From Platanthera guangdongensis (lineage: Eukaryota; Streptophyta; Magnoliopsida; Asparagales; Orchidaceae), in contig CM077165.1 in NCBI GenBank assembly GCA_039583875.1, forward strand, positions 74,016,757 through 74,080,756: DNA of 64,000 bases, given 5' to 3'. This document shows, in pieces, positions 31,769 to 42,940 of this stretch (its first letter is position 1; each line of letters starts with the position of its first letter). Under the pieces are notes generated by a model that saw only the letters and a program-made list of their open reading frames with translations, did not search any database and was not told where the DNA came from. Both the position numbers and the translations under genes were made by a program.

Positions 31769-32760
31769 CTATATACTTTCTTCTTCACTTTCTTCTTCAA
31801 CTTGTGGAGAGGGATGTATTGGAACCTCTTGGGTGAGGCTTAGATAATTCACTCTCTCACAAAAGTGAGGTACCTGCAATGTGCTGTTGGTAGAAATTTA
31901 TTTCTCCTTATAAGACATGTTAGCATCATTAAAAGTCACATGAATAGATTCTTCAATTTTTTAGGTAGATTTATTAAACACCCTATAAGCTTTGCTGACT
32001 TGGGAATATCCTAGAAAAATTCCCTCTGCAGCCTTAGCTTCAAACTTTCTAATATATTTCTTGTCATTGTTATGAATATAGCATATACAACCAAATATTT
32101 TAAAATACGTGATTTTAGGTTTCTCCCTTTAAGCAATTCATAGGGAGTCTTATTCTTAAGTTTATGTATTAGGCTTCTATTCAGTACATAGTTTGTTGTG
32201 CTCACAGCCTCTGCCCAAAAGGATAGGGGCATGTAAGCATCTGCAAGTAATATGTCTGCAGCTTCAATTAGGGTTCAATTTTTCCTTTCAACTTTCCTAT
32301 TTTGTTAAGGAGTTCTAGGAGCTGAGAGGCAATGCCTGATACCTTCCTTCTCACAGAACTCATACATAAGAAGAGACTCAAACTCAGTACCATGATCACT
32401 TCTGATCAATGCAACTTGAGTAGATTACTCAATCTGTATGGTCTTGAGAAAATCTGTATGAACCGTGAATGTATCTGACTTAGATCTCAGAAAGAACACC
32501 CAAGTGAATATTGAGAAGTCATCTACAATACTAGAGTATAAGATTTTCCTCCTAAGCTTTGTACAGCAATTAGGCCAAAAAGGTCCATGTGTAGCACGTA
32601 CAAGATCCTAGGTGAATCACTCTTATTAACTGATTTAAAGCTATATTTAGTTTGCTTGCCTAATTGACAATCCCTGCAGAGGTCTTCCTTCTTGTAGGGA
32701 CAAGAGGGTAATCCTCTAACAAGGTTATCTTTAGATAACCTATCAATGTTTTTCATATTA
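31769..32760 (-). pseudogene. SIRE-A2 integrase, frameshifted
   Basis: Integrase signatures in several frames: GKQTKYSFKSVNKSD and LHMDLFGLIAVQSLGG (32523-32756), [12 protein letters not shown] (around 32390), MPLSFWAEAVSTTNYVLNRS with YELLKGRN (32011-32232). At least three frameshifts and a stop where SIRE-B is open. Non-functional. Confidence 0.82.
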
Positions 32761-33197
32761 ACATGTCCTAATCTTTTATGTCATAAATCACTTTGATTGT
32801 TTACAAGATTAAGTAAACAAATATCTGATATTGCTGAATGAAAATCAACTATATATATATTGCCTTGTCTATTTCTAATTAAAATAGTTTGGTTGTCTTT
32901 AGTAGAAATAATACTGGAGCTGGAGTTAAAATATACCTCATAACCTTCATCACATAGTTGACTTATGGAGATGAGGTTATGTTTCAGTCCACTTACATAT
33001 GTAACCTTTTTGAAAGTGACTGTTCTAATCTTAACTTCTCCAAAGCCTTCAGACTGACCATAATTTGAGTCACCAAAGATCACCTTTAGTCCCAGCTTAG
33101 ACTTGTAATTGTTTAGGTTGTCCTTGTTGCCAGTCATATGCTTGGAGCAAACACTGTCTAGATACCATTGTTGATTTAAAGCTAGACAACACTTTAC
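32761..33197 (-). pseudogene. SIRE-A2 protease and pre-integrase region
   Basis: The open frame 32781-33137 shows [22 protein letters not shown]. Just upstream the protease motif reads DSVCSKHMTG, in which the glycine of the DSG triad is Val, so the catalytic site itself is damaged. Confidence 0.82.
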
Positions 33198-33236
33198 CTA
33201 AAAAGTAAAAAATTAGTGGTTCTTGACCCAGATTAC
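33198..33236 (-). other. Candidate 39-nt GT...AG intron at the gag-pol border (SIRE-A2)
   Basis: Minus strand: AAC/GTAATC at 33237/33236 and TTTTTACTTTTTAG/GTAAAG at 33198/33197, with stops TAA and TAG between. The borders align with those in SIRE-A1 and SIRE-B. This copy has a long T-rich run before AG. The length is a multiple of three here, so frame is preserved either way. Confidence 0.4.
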
Positions 33237-34307
33237 GTTGGGCCATTTATTTTTCTGATATGAGAAACTTGATATAACAGAAAATTCAGGTTGAGATTTA
33301 TGTCCTAAGGGATGGTTTCTCCTAAGTGGGATTTCCTAATTAGTAAATATATTAACGGGTTTTATAGGTTGATTAGAGTTCCTATTAAAGTTATGGTTTT
33401 TGTTAAGTCTTTCGACGAAATGTTGTAAGTTTGTTAATCGGATTTCGACGAAATGGGATGAGATCGTCAATCTCTGCTAAGAGAATGAATATATTCATTT
33501 TTTGTGCCCCAAGTTAGTTGATCTCTGCTCGAAGAACCGTACACTTTTCGTCGATCGCATTAAGACGAATTATTATGTCTAATGTTATCGTTCAAATATC
33601 GTCGATCGGAGTTCGACGAACTAGCCACATTTCGTCGACCGGAGTTCGACGAAATCTGTCGAACTTTGTTTTTATTTAGATTTTTCTTATTTCTGTTCTT
33701 TTGATTTTTAGAGTTAAGTAAATCTTCTGTGGGTTGCTTATTGTTTATTACTTCTTGTCCTTTAGCTGAAACAAATTTTATGGGGGTTGATAATATATTT
33801 TTCTTAAGTATGGGAGGTAAATTTGATGAAGCACCTAAGCCCAGTTTGCCATTTTGTCTGCCATTGACTGTACTTGTGATGTCCATCAGCTTAAGGCTTG
33901 TCCCATTGAGAGATTCCTCAAGTTGCTTAGCCTCATATAATTCTGTTTTTTGAGAAATGATTTGTTCATTTGCTAAAACTAAATCATCCTGGAGCTTAGT
34001 GTTTTCAACAAATAAATTATCAAAGTCAGCTTGCCTATCTCTTAGCATTTTGATTTCTTTTTCAGATTTGATTAAGTCATTACATAAAGCTTTGAATTCA
34101 TTTTTAAAATCAGTAGCATTGAAATCAAAGGAAGAGATTACCTGATCCTCTACCGTCTCAAATTCCTCTTCTGATTTGTCAGAATGACTTTCTGCTTGAT
34201 CTACATCATCAGGATTGCTGCATGAGGCATTAATTACCATGAGGCAAACTTCTCTTGCCTTGGCTTCTTCTTCATCTTCACTGGAGCTGGAAGATGAGGT
34301 CTCTTCA
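33237..34307 (-). pseudogene. SIRE-A2 gag, C-terminal part
   Basis: Carries the acidic segment, ENTKLQDDLVLANEQIISQK (coiled-coil-like), NGTSLKLMDITSTVNG, and the basic tail with SSNSGRRN and SSNSDRRYLND encoded by TCGTCGA dyads at about 33410-33665. The tail dyads are more decayed than in SIRE-A1 (TCGTCAA, TCGAAGA). Interrupted at 34307 by TEK-D. Confidence 0.85.
34303..34307. repeat. Target-site duplication of TEK-D, left copy (CTTCA)
   Basis: CTTCA precedes TEK-D and is repeated at 59469-59473. SIRE-A2 gag reads continuously when one copy is removed. Confidence 0.93.
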
Positions 34308-35443
34308 TGTAACACCCCCTATCCGTCGCATAGCATATAGCAGTACGTCCGGTCGGGGCCCGATGCCATATACCACAGACAGACTGGGTGGTTACTCAAT
34401 GGAAACCATCCAACTAATCATAACTTCCTACGTAGAGCATTCTAGCAGAAGCAGTTTATATAAGTTACAATAAAGAACCCAGCACTGAAGCATGAATGTC
34501 CACTAGAATAGCCAACCAGGAATGAAGTACATACACCAGTACTGGCCTTAAGGCCTTACAAAATGGTTTACTTAATGTTACATGATTTTCAAACCACGGC
34601 ACGCAGGCCGGTCATACATGAATAAAGCAGTAAAAACTCCAAATAGGCCTTCAAGGGCCGGCTTCGCAATTTCGGCTTTAGCCCGCTATTGACCGCTTGG
34701 TCCAGCAGCACCTGCAAGCAACATAACCACCGCACGGTGGCAAACATAAAGGCAACGGTCAACAATGCTGACCAAATTATAACGATCCCGCCCCCAACTC
34801 GGGGCGGCGATGCTCCTTCCCTGCAATTTTATTGGCACAAGCGAGCAACATAATAATATTCATTTCATCACAGGCGTAGGCTCAAATGGCCACACACCCC
34901 GTACACTCAGGGCACATTTTTGGTGAACCGGTCGATGTCACGTAAGTTAAAGCCATAGACATTCCGGACCCACCACCGCCACTTTGACGGCTAAACATAT
35001 GAGCAATTTGTCTTCCCAGCATGGGTCACTACAATTTAAGCCATAGACCGCCGAAGACTCTCATCTATGTCAATGGCAAGTGCCACGTAACTTTAGGTCT
35101 CTTTAACCTGAACGACATAGATATGGGTACGGTTCCATCTAACCCGTGCTCACGTCGCAATGACAATTTAAGCCATATGCGCAGGTCAAACTTCTCCCGA
35201 GTCCCATTTTCGTCACACAATTTCACATAACTCGGTTATGTTCAAGTTGGCTCTCAGGCCTCCATGTTGGCAAGATCACGCATCAGCCCAGTTTTCCGGG
35301 TGCACCTTAGGGTTAATCCCCAAGGCTCCCTATTGCAATCTACCGTGTAGAAAACCCGAAAAACAACCAATAGCACGGAGTCTTCTCCGGCATTTATGCA
35401 ATACAACATCACCGATCCAGACCAACATGTCCGGGTAGGCTTC
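34308..35443 (-). repeat. TEK-D 3' LTR, distal piece
   Basis: Starts TGTAACACCCCCTATCCGTC. Matches 57147-58279 of the 5' LTR closely until COP-C inserts at 35443/35444. Contains no gene. Confidence 0.93.
35439..35443. repeat. Target-site duplication of COP-C, left copy (GCTTC)
   Basis: GCTTC before COP-C, repeated at 51492-51496. The uninterrupted TEK-D LTR at about 58275-58282 has a single GCTTC. Confidence 0.93.
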
Positions 35444-35619
35444 TGTTGGGTATTGTATCCACAACGTACCTGATTTGAAGAAGCCCCTGAACAAGCTAAG
35501 GTAAATAGACAATGTATTTGATGAAATCTTTTAAGTTGTGCTTGCAGTTATTCCACGCTAAGTACACACCAATGTCAAGGTGCAGTAGGTCAATATACAC
35601 GGGTCTGCGCGACGTAATC
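35444..35619 (+). repeat. COP-C 5' LTR, first piece
   Basis: Begins TGTTGGGTATTGTATCC and matches 50112-50287. It stops at the TAATC target of SIRE-B. Confidence 0.93.
35615..35619. repeat. Target-site duplication of SIRE-B, left copy (TAATC)
   Basis: TAATC in GACGTAATC, repeated at 47535-47539. The uninterrupted LTR at about 50280 reads GACGTAATCCCTCG. Confidence 0.94.
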
Positions 35620-37128
35620 TGTTGGAACACCCTATTACTAATTTGGGTCAGGATCACTATGTCTCTAGGAAACCACTGTTTGACCTCCTGTATAGCTAAA
35701 AAGGTCAATTAGAGTTGAGTCTAAGGGTTAGAAATCTAAGTTTGGAAGCTGCCCTCAAGACCAAGAATTTTTCAGTTTGAGACTAAGTCATATCGTCGAG
35801 CTTAGCACGACGATTCGTCGAACTCCGATCGACGATCGTCTAGCTCAACTTCGACAGATCGTCGAACTCCATTCGACGATCGCTGAGCTCAACTTCAACA
35901 AATCGTCGAACTCCATTCGACGATCTGCGAGCTCAGTTCGACGATCTTGACTCAGTATTGGATCTCTATCTCTGAGCTCAGTTCGACGATCTTTGAGCTC
36001 AGATCGACGATATTGTGTTGCTGTATAAGTTCATATTGCTGAGCTCAGTTCGACGATAGCAGAGCTCAGTTCGATGTTTTTCTGATAACTTCAAAGATTT
36101 TCAAGATTCAAATTCAGATCAGTTAAGGAGTTATTCTGCAATTAATTCAGAAGATTTTCTAGTCGTTTTCATTTATTTCTGGACCAAGTTTCAAGGGATT
36201 TTCAAGGAATATTTCTGTGGACTTTCCTCCAGAAGACATTTTGCAATTAAGGATGCAATTAATGCAGGCCAACGGCTATTCTTGATTGAGGATGTTTTTC
36301 TATTCAGTACCAGAGAATAAAAGACAAGATTTTTGAATCTCTCAAGAACTGAGAACTCAGATCACAAACAAGAACAAGATATTCTCTATCTCAAAGAATT
36401 CTCTGAAGAACACACACCCAAGGAGATCAAACTTCTGAAATCTTCTGATCTCTCTTGTCTCAAGTGTTCAAGGCCAACATCTTTCAAGACTCCAGACACC
36501 TAACATTTCAGCTGTTGCTGAAATCATCTTTTGCTGGAGATCAACTTCTGAAGGCCTATCACCCTACAGCAAAGCTTCTTTTCCTGAACATCTCAAGGAC
36601 TCAGGGGGAGATTTGACACCATCAAATCCACATAGTCTTCTCAGCTGCTTTGAGAAAGAGAAGACTTCCATCATTCTCTCACCCTCATCTCTGTAAAGGG
36701 TTTCTCAAACTCCCTTCAAAAGTTTGAGCTTGGTTTTTGAGCACCTTGTCAAAAGCTCATTGGTGGCAAGACACCTGATCAAAAAATCTGATTTGGTTTT
36801 TGAGCACCTTATCAAAAACTCATTGGTGCCCAGGACACCTGATCAACTCATCCTGCAGTGGATTCCTACCTAGGGTGGTAGAAGAGTGGATGTACCCAAG
36901 TTTAGGGGAACCACTATATTTCCTTGTGTCATCTGGCTTGCTTGTCTTTATTTTTGTTTCTGGCTGTGATTGTTCTATGATGATTTTGTGATTAGTTTAG
37001 TTCTGTGATTAGATTTAATAATTGCTTCCCTGCTCACTCACATTACAACAATTATTGTAAAAAATTTTCAAGCACTATATACTCTATTCACCCCCCTCTA
37101 GAGTATATCAGATCTAGCTGCACTTTCA
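35620..37128 (+). repeat. SIRE-B 5' LTR
   Basis: TGTTGGAACACCC...CTGCACTTTCA, 1509 bp. Dyad array at 35795-36075. The Sirevirus word CACCCCCCTCTAGAG is near the 3' end. A possible TATA-like GAATAAAAG near 36316 is weak. Confidence 0.95.
35795..36075. repeat. TCGTCGA-N7-TCGACGA dyad array in SIRE-B 5' LTR
   Basis: About ten half- or full dyads in 280 bp. Full ones read TCGTCGA, seven variable bases, TCGACGA (7-bp stem); others read GAGCTCAGTTCGACGATC. The partner LTR has the same array at 46197-46487 with several single-base differences. Confidence 0.92.
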
Positions 37129-37130
37129 AT

Positions 37131-37146
37131 TGGTATCAGAGCGAGG
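37131..37146 (+). other. SIRE-B primer-binding site
   Basis: TGGTATCAGAGCGAGG two bases after the LTR, a perfect match to the initiator tRNA-Met site for its first 12 bases. Confidence 0.93.
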
Positions 37147-37259
37147 TTGGTTAAACATACCACACCTTGGTGGTTGCATAGGCTAACACCTGAACCCAAA
37201 GATTCCTAGTTAGATCTGCTTTCTTTTGAGTTTAGTATTAGATTTTGTTTTCCCAAATC

Positions 37260-39254
37260 ATGGCCCAAAACAAAGATTATGCTAGCACCAGACCTCCAGT
37301 GTGTAATCTATCCAAGTTTGCACTTTGGAAAGCAAGGATCAGATTATACATGAATTCTATTGACGAGGATATTTTTAACTCTGTCTTGACAGTTTGTCCA
37401 AGACCTCTAGAGAACTGAAGTACAAGTGCTGTTCCACCTCCATCAGGAACAAATGCTGACATCAAGAAATGGAAGGTAGCTGATGCCAAGGCTATGAACA
37501 TCTTAGCCCAGACCATGTCTGATGACATCTTTCAAAAGGTGGCTGAATGCAATTCAGCAAAGGAAATCTGGGATAAACTCTCTAAAATAGTCTCAGGCTC
37601 AGCTGATGAGAGAAAAGATAGGAGATCCCACCTCATATCTCAATATGAGAATTTCAAGAAGGGAGAAACTGAGTCAGTGGGAGATATGTACAATAGGCTC
37701 AGTCTAATAGTCAGTGAAGTCAGGACCTTGGACAAAGAGATCTCACTAACTGAACTAAATGACAAAATTCTAATGTGCTTTCCTAGAACTTGGGATTCAA
37801 GAATCTGGCCAATCAAGGATGCCAGAAGTTTGAATGAGATCACCACTGAAGCTCTATTGGGTAAGCTCAAATCTTATGAGCTACTCATCAAGAATAGAGA
37901 AGAGGAACAGAAGGCTGCCTCACCAGCCACAAGAAAAGAGAAAACAATAGCCTTCAAGGCAACTGAAGATCAGCTTGAAGACAGAGTCACAGGCAATGAT
38001 GAACTGCTCAGTCTGTTGGCCAAAAGATTTTACAAGATGGCCAGAAAGGACTTCAGAAGGAGATCATACAAGGAGCATGATAAGCCAAGGTATGATAAGT
38101 CAATTAATAATAAGGAAATTGTCTGCTTTGGTTGCAGGAAACCAGGGCATATTGTTCCTGACTGTCCAGAAAACAAAAACAAGGACAGGAGGGACAAGAA
38201 AGAAAGAAGAAAGGAGAAAGACTCCAAGAGGAATGGCAATAGCAAACCCTCCTCAAGCAAAAACAAACACACAAGAAAGGGGTTTGTTGTTGAATCCTGG
38301 AGTGAGACTGAAGAGGAGTCAGAAGCCTCATCCAGCTCCAGTGATGATGAAGATGATGTAGAAGAGAAAGAGTTCTGCATGATGGCAATCAATGTCTCAC
38401 AACATAATTCAGATGAAGAAGAGTCAGAGTCAGATTCAGATACATAACCTAAAGAGGATCAGGTAATTAGTTCATTTGATTTTAATTCAGAGGACTTTAA
38501 ATCTGAATTTAAAGCATTATGTTTAGACCTGCTAAAATCTGAGAAATAAATTATCTCTCTCAGAAATCATTTATCTGAACATAATACCTTAAAGTCAAAA
38601 AACCTCAAACTCACTCAGGAGTTGGAGTGATGTAGGGAGCAGATAGCTTCACTGAAAGGTGAGCTATCTGAGGCCAAGAAGCTTGAAGAATCCCTTAATG
38701 GGAGAAGTATCAAGCTGATGGACATCACAAGCACAGTGAACTCCAGATTTAATAGTACACTGGGCTTGGGTGCTTCATCCAGCCAACCCATAGTTCTAAC
38801 AACTCCAATCAAATTCATTTCTGATAAAGGAAAGGGAGTTGTAGAGGTAGCTAGGAAAAATTCTGATCTGCCCAAGAAAACTAAGACCCAGTAGAAATCA
38901 TCGAACGGAGATCGACGATCGCCGAACCCAGATCGACGATCTCAGGCAAAATCGTCGAACTCAGGTCGATGATCTCAAGTTCCTGAACTCTGCCATAGTC
39001 GGCCGTCGAACGGAGCTCGACGATCTGACCCAATATCGTCGAACGCAGATCCACGATCGTCGAACAGAGGTCAGAGCTCTGGAAATTCTTTCAAGGGCAA
39101 ATCAAAATCCAATCCTAAGGGTCCTTCATCCCAAATCTTTAACCCTTATACTGAATGGATTATACCTCCAAGGAGATATCATCCTGAAGGTTATAAGAGT
39201 CAACCTTGGATGTCTTTTATTTCAGAGTTTAAAGGTTATCAACCTAGGCCCAAG
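37260..39254 (+). pseudogene. SIRE-B gag, one frame with six stops
   Basis: ATG at 37260 (MAQNKDYASTRPP). The frame can be followed without indels to 39254 but has stops at 37416, 38445, 38547, 38628, 38892 and 38970. Order: N-terminal region, UBN2-type Gag core (MNILAQTMSDDIFQKVAEC, RIWPIKDARSLNEIT), zinc knuckle CFGCRKPGHIVPDCPE at about 38123-38165, Lys-rich stretch, acidic Ser/Glu tract, coiled-coil-like segment, SIKLMDITSTVNSR, the dyad-encoded basic tail (38893-39075), and a conserved end with IIPPRRYHPEGYKSQPW. It packages RNA. Several stops look like CGA-to-TGA or CAG-to-TAG changes. Confidence 0.9.
38893..39075. repeat. TCGTCGA dyads within SIRE-B gag coding sequence
   Basis: Seven dyads of TCGTCGAAC...TCGACGA type within about 180 bp, in frame as SSN(G/P/S)(D/G)RR. 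Some are decayed (ATCGTCGAACTCAGGTCGAT ends in a stop codon). The dyad unit is 21 bp, i.e. seven codons, so it can be added or lost without a frameshift. Confidence 0.9.
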
Positions 39255-39294
39255 GTAAACTGGGTCAAAAACAAATGAATTATCTTATGTGCAG
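39255..39294 (+). other. Candidate 40-nt GT...AG intron at the gag-pol border (SIRE-B)
   Basis: CCCAAG/GTAAAC at 39254/39255 and TTATCTTATGTGCAG/GTGAAG at 39294/39295, with the gag TGA inside. Gag frame is codon-aligned at 39254 and pol frame at 39295. The intervening 40 nt shift the frame by one, so a direct read would not enter pol. Splicing would join them in phase. Confidence 0.48.
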
Positions 39295-42200
39295 GTGAAG
39301 AACTATCCAACATCTAACCAGCAATGGTACCTGGATAGTGGGTGCTCTAAGCACATGACAGGAAACAAGGACAACCTCACATCCTTTAGAGCCAAGCTTG
39401 GACACAATGTTATCTTTGGTGATTCAAACTTTGGACAAACTAAAGGATATGGTGCAGTCCAGATTGGATCAGTAACATTCAAGAAGGTAGCTTATGTGGA
39501 AGGACTGAAGCACAACTTAATAAGCATCAGTCAGCTGTGTGATGAAGGCTACCAGGTGACCTTCAGCAAAGCATTATGCAAAATCAAGTCAGAGGACAAC
39601 ACAACTGTGTTGACAGGTAAAAGGAAAGGTAACATCTATCTAGTAGATTTTCTTTCTACAGATGTAGATATTTGCCTGTTCAATTCTATTTGTAGACCAA
39701 ATATTTTATGGCATAAGAGACTAGGACACCTAAACCTTAGAACTATTGCTAGGCTATCCAAGGACAACCTTGTTAGAGGACTACCTTCTGGCCCCTACAA
39801 GAAGGAAGGACTCTGTAGGGCTTGTCAATTAGGCAAGCAAACTAAAAACAGTTTTAAGTCACTTAATAAGAGTGATTCACCTAGGATATTGTATCTGTTA
39901 CACATGGATCTTTTTGGACCCATCACAGTACAAAGCCTAGGAGGGAAATCTTACACTTTAGTACTTGTAGATGACTTCTCTAGATTCACTTGGGTGTTCT
40001 TTCTAAGGAAGAAGTCTGATAACTTTAAGTGTCTGACAGAATTTCTCAAATGTATACAGATTGAGTTCAATACTCACATTGCCCTGATCAGAAGTGATCA
40101 TGGGACAAAGTTTGATTCTCTTCTTATGCAAGAGTTCTATCAGAGTGAAGGGATCAGGCATACTTTCTCAGCTCCTAGAACTCCTCAACAAAATGGGGTA
40201 TCTGAAAGGAAAAATAGAACCCTTATTGAATCTGCCACTACATTGTTGTCAGATGCTCACCTTCCTCTATCCTTTTGGGCAAAGGCAGTGAACACCTCCA
40301 ACTATGTGCTGAATAGAAGTTTGATACATAAACTAAAGGGAAAGACTCCCTATGAATTACTCAAAGGGAAGAAACCTAAAGTTGATTATTTTAGAGTTTT
40401 TGGTTGTATTTGTTATATACATAATAATGACAAGAAATATTTAGCAAAATTTCAAGCTAAAGCTGATGAAGGAGTGTTTCTGGGATACTCCATGATCAGC
40501 AAGGCTTATAGGGTTTATAATAAATCATCTCTAAAAATTGAGGAATCTGTTCATATATCATTTGATGAATCTAACATGTCTTTCAAGGAGAAGATACCTT
40601 CTACCATAGAACCTTTACAGGAACATTCTCTTATTGAAGACTTGAACAAGTTACAGGTTACCCAAAAAGATGAAAGCAGTGAAGATGAAGAAAGTATTCA
40701 ACATATTGAAGAACAACTTGAAGAGCCAGTTGTTGTACCACAAGAGGAAACAACAACACAGGTTGGTGAACAATCAACACCCCCTGTTGATTTAGTAACA
40801 TCAAGAGACCATCCAATTTCCCAAATAATTGGAGACATCTCAGCTGGTGTGCAAACCAAAAATCAGGTCAACCAAAACCTGTTGCACATCTACTTCCTAT
40901 CTCAAATTGAACCTCAGTCCATTCAAGATGCAGAGCAAGATCCACACTGGATCATTGCAATGCAAGAAGAGTTGCATCAATTTGAAAGGAACAAAGTGTG
41001 GGAACTAGTGCCAAAGCCTAAGGATCACTCCATTGTTGGAACAAAGTGGGTGTTCAGAAACAAACTGGATGTTCAAGGAGTAATTGTATGGAACAAGGCA
41101 AGGCTAGTTGCTCAGGGATACTCTCAAGAAGAAGGAATAGACTATGACCGGACTTTTGCACCAGTTGCAAGATTGGAAGATATCAGAATCTTTTTGGCTT
41201 ATGTAGCACATAAAGGATTCAAGGTATATCAGATGGATGTCAAAAGTGCATTCCTAAATGGAGACATCAAAGAGGAAGTATATGTCAGACAACCTCCAGG
41301 TTTTATCTCTCCAACTTATCCTGATTATGTTTTTAGATTGAACAAAGCATTATATGGTCTCAAGCAAGCTCCTAGAGCATGGTATGAGACCCTAGCATGC
41401 CTCCTTTTGGAAAATGGATTTATAAGGGGTAGAGTAGACCAAACTATTTTCATTAGAACCCATAAGTCTCATACCCTACTAGTACAGATTTATGTAGATG
41501 ATATTATTTTTGGTTCTACTGACTCAAAATTGTGCAGAAGGTTTTCCAACCTAATGCATTCCAAATTTGAAATGAGTAGCATGGGTGAGCTATCCTTCTT
41601 CCTAGGATTGCAAGTCAAACAGCATGCTGAAGGCATCTTTATTTCTCAAACCAAGTATGCAAATGAATTGGTTAAGAAATTTGGCATGTCTGAAGCATCT
41701 TGTATGAAAATACCTATGCCTACTAATGGTGTATTGGATGCTGATGAACATGGGAAACCTGTTGATCAGATAACATATAGAGCAATGATTGACTCTTTAC
41801 TGTACCTTACAGCTAGTAGACCAGATATAATGTTTGCAACATGTATATGTGCTAGGTTCCAAGTAAGCCCTAGAGAGTCACACCTAACACTAGTAAAGAG
41901 GATTCTCAGGTATGTTAAAATTTGTCCAAATCTAGGTCTCTGGTATCCAAAAGATTCAACATTTGATTTAACTGGATTTTCTGATGCTGATTATGCTGGA
42001 TGCAGAATTGACAGGAAAAGCACCAGTGGAACTTGTCAGTTCCTTAGTGATAGACTTGTCTCTTAGTTTTGTAAGAAACAAACTTCTGTGTCAACCTCAA
42101 CTGCTGAAGCTGAATATATGGCTGTAGGCAGTTGTTGTTCACAAATCTTGTGGATTCAAAACCAACTCCTAGACTATGACTACAACTTAGAGAAGTCTAA

Positions 42201-42444
42201 AATCTTTTGTGATAACACCAGTGCTATTTCTATAGCTCAAAATCCAGTCCTCCATAGTAGGACAAAACACATAGAGATTAGGCATCACTTCGTAAGGGAT
42301 AATGTTGAAAAGAATAAAATTGAACTGCAATATATCCCAACTGATTTACAAAGGGGAGATATTTTCACCAAGCTCTTGGATGAAAAGAAACACACCTTCT
42401 TCCTAAATCAGTTAGGAATGATAGATGGAGGAAGTCTAAAATAA
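39295..42444 (+). pseudogene. SIRE-B Pol: protease, integrase, RT, RNase H (one nonsense codon)
   Basis: About 1,050 codons with a single in-frame stop, TAG at 42064-42066 in RNase H, where SIRE-A1 has Trp. Domains (residues counted from 39289): protease [10 protein letters not shown] at about 16; pre-integrase HHCC with [10 protein letters not shown] at about 140 and CRACQLGKQ at about 182; integrase D in [10 protein letters not shown] (205), D in [10 protein letters not shown] (267) and E in [13 protein letters not shown] (about 305); [20 protein letters not shown] with GTKWVFRN (about 584), [23 protein letters not shown] and catalytic YVDDIIFGS (about 734); RNase H with [17 protein letters not shown] (about 899), STAEAEYM and DNTSAISIAQNP. 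It makes and integrates cDNA in the particle. No Met lies at the pol start, which fits production as a fusion with Gag. Confidence 0.95.
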
Positions 42445-42934
42445 TATCCAAGATTTTAAAAGTTTAAAAATTGACCAAGACTAGGCAAACATCTTGATTT
42501 TTCTTAGTGTCTAGAGTTTTTCTGGTCTCTGAACTGCGCTCGACGATTTTCCCCCAGATCGTCGAACGGAGATCGATGATTTTCGAAATCGTCGACCTGA
42601 GTTCAGCGTTTCTCAGATAGTATGGACTATCTCTTCCGGTCAGCGATCGTCGAACGGCGCTCGATGATTCTATTCTTTGAACGATCGTCGAACAGAGCTC
42701 GACGCTCTCCAATATCGTCGAACGGAGATCGACGATGTTGAAGACTCTTCAGATTCCTTTAGAAGCCGCGATCGTCGAACTGAGTTCAACGATCTTTCCA
42801 TTTCTGCCTCGAACCCTAATATAAAATTCATTCTTCGCCGTCGTTCTCCTTTGCGCTTTCGATTTCTCTGCAAAAACTTTCTTTCCCTCCAAACATTTCT
42901 GCACTTGGTCGTTTTGTTTGTTGAATCTTTACAG
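42445..42934. repeat. Leader between SIRE-B pol and env-like ORF, with TCGTCGA dyads
   Basis: About 490 bp without a conserved ORF. The dyads run from about 42538 to 42800, for example ATCGTCGAACGGAGATCGAC. The 3' part is pyrimidine-rich and leads into TGAATCTTTACAG at 42934, an acceptor-like sequence just before the ATG at 42941. Confidence 0.82.
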
Positions 42935-42936
42935 GT
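42922..42936 (+). promoter_or_regulatory. Acceptor-like sequence before the SIRE-B env-like ATG
   Basis: TTGAATCTTTACAG followed by GTAACT and ATG. Position and composition match the site before the SIRE-A1 env-like ATG even though the surrounding leader has diverged. Confidence 0.5.
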
Positions 42937-42940
42937 AACT

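Noticed and set aside
37131..37146. tRNA-Met gene fragments at PBS sites
   Set aside because: Only 10-16 bases match; these are primer-binding sites beside LTRs.
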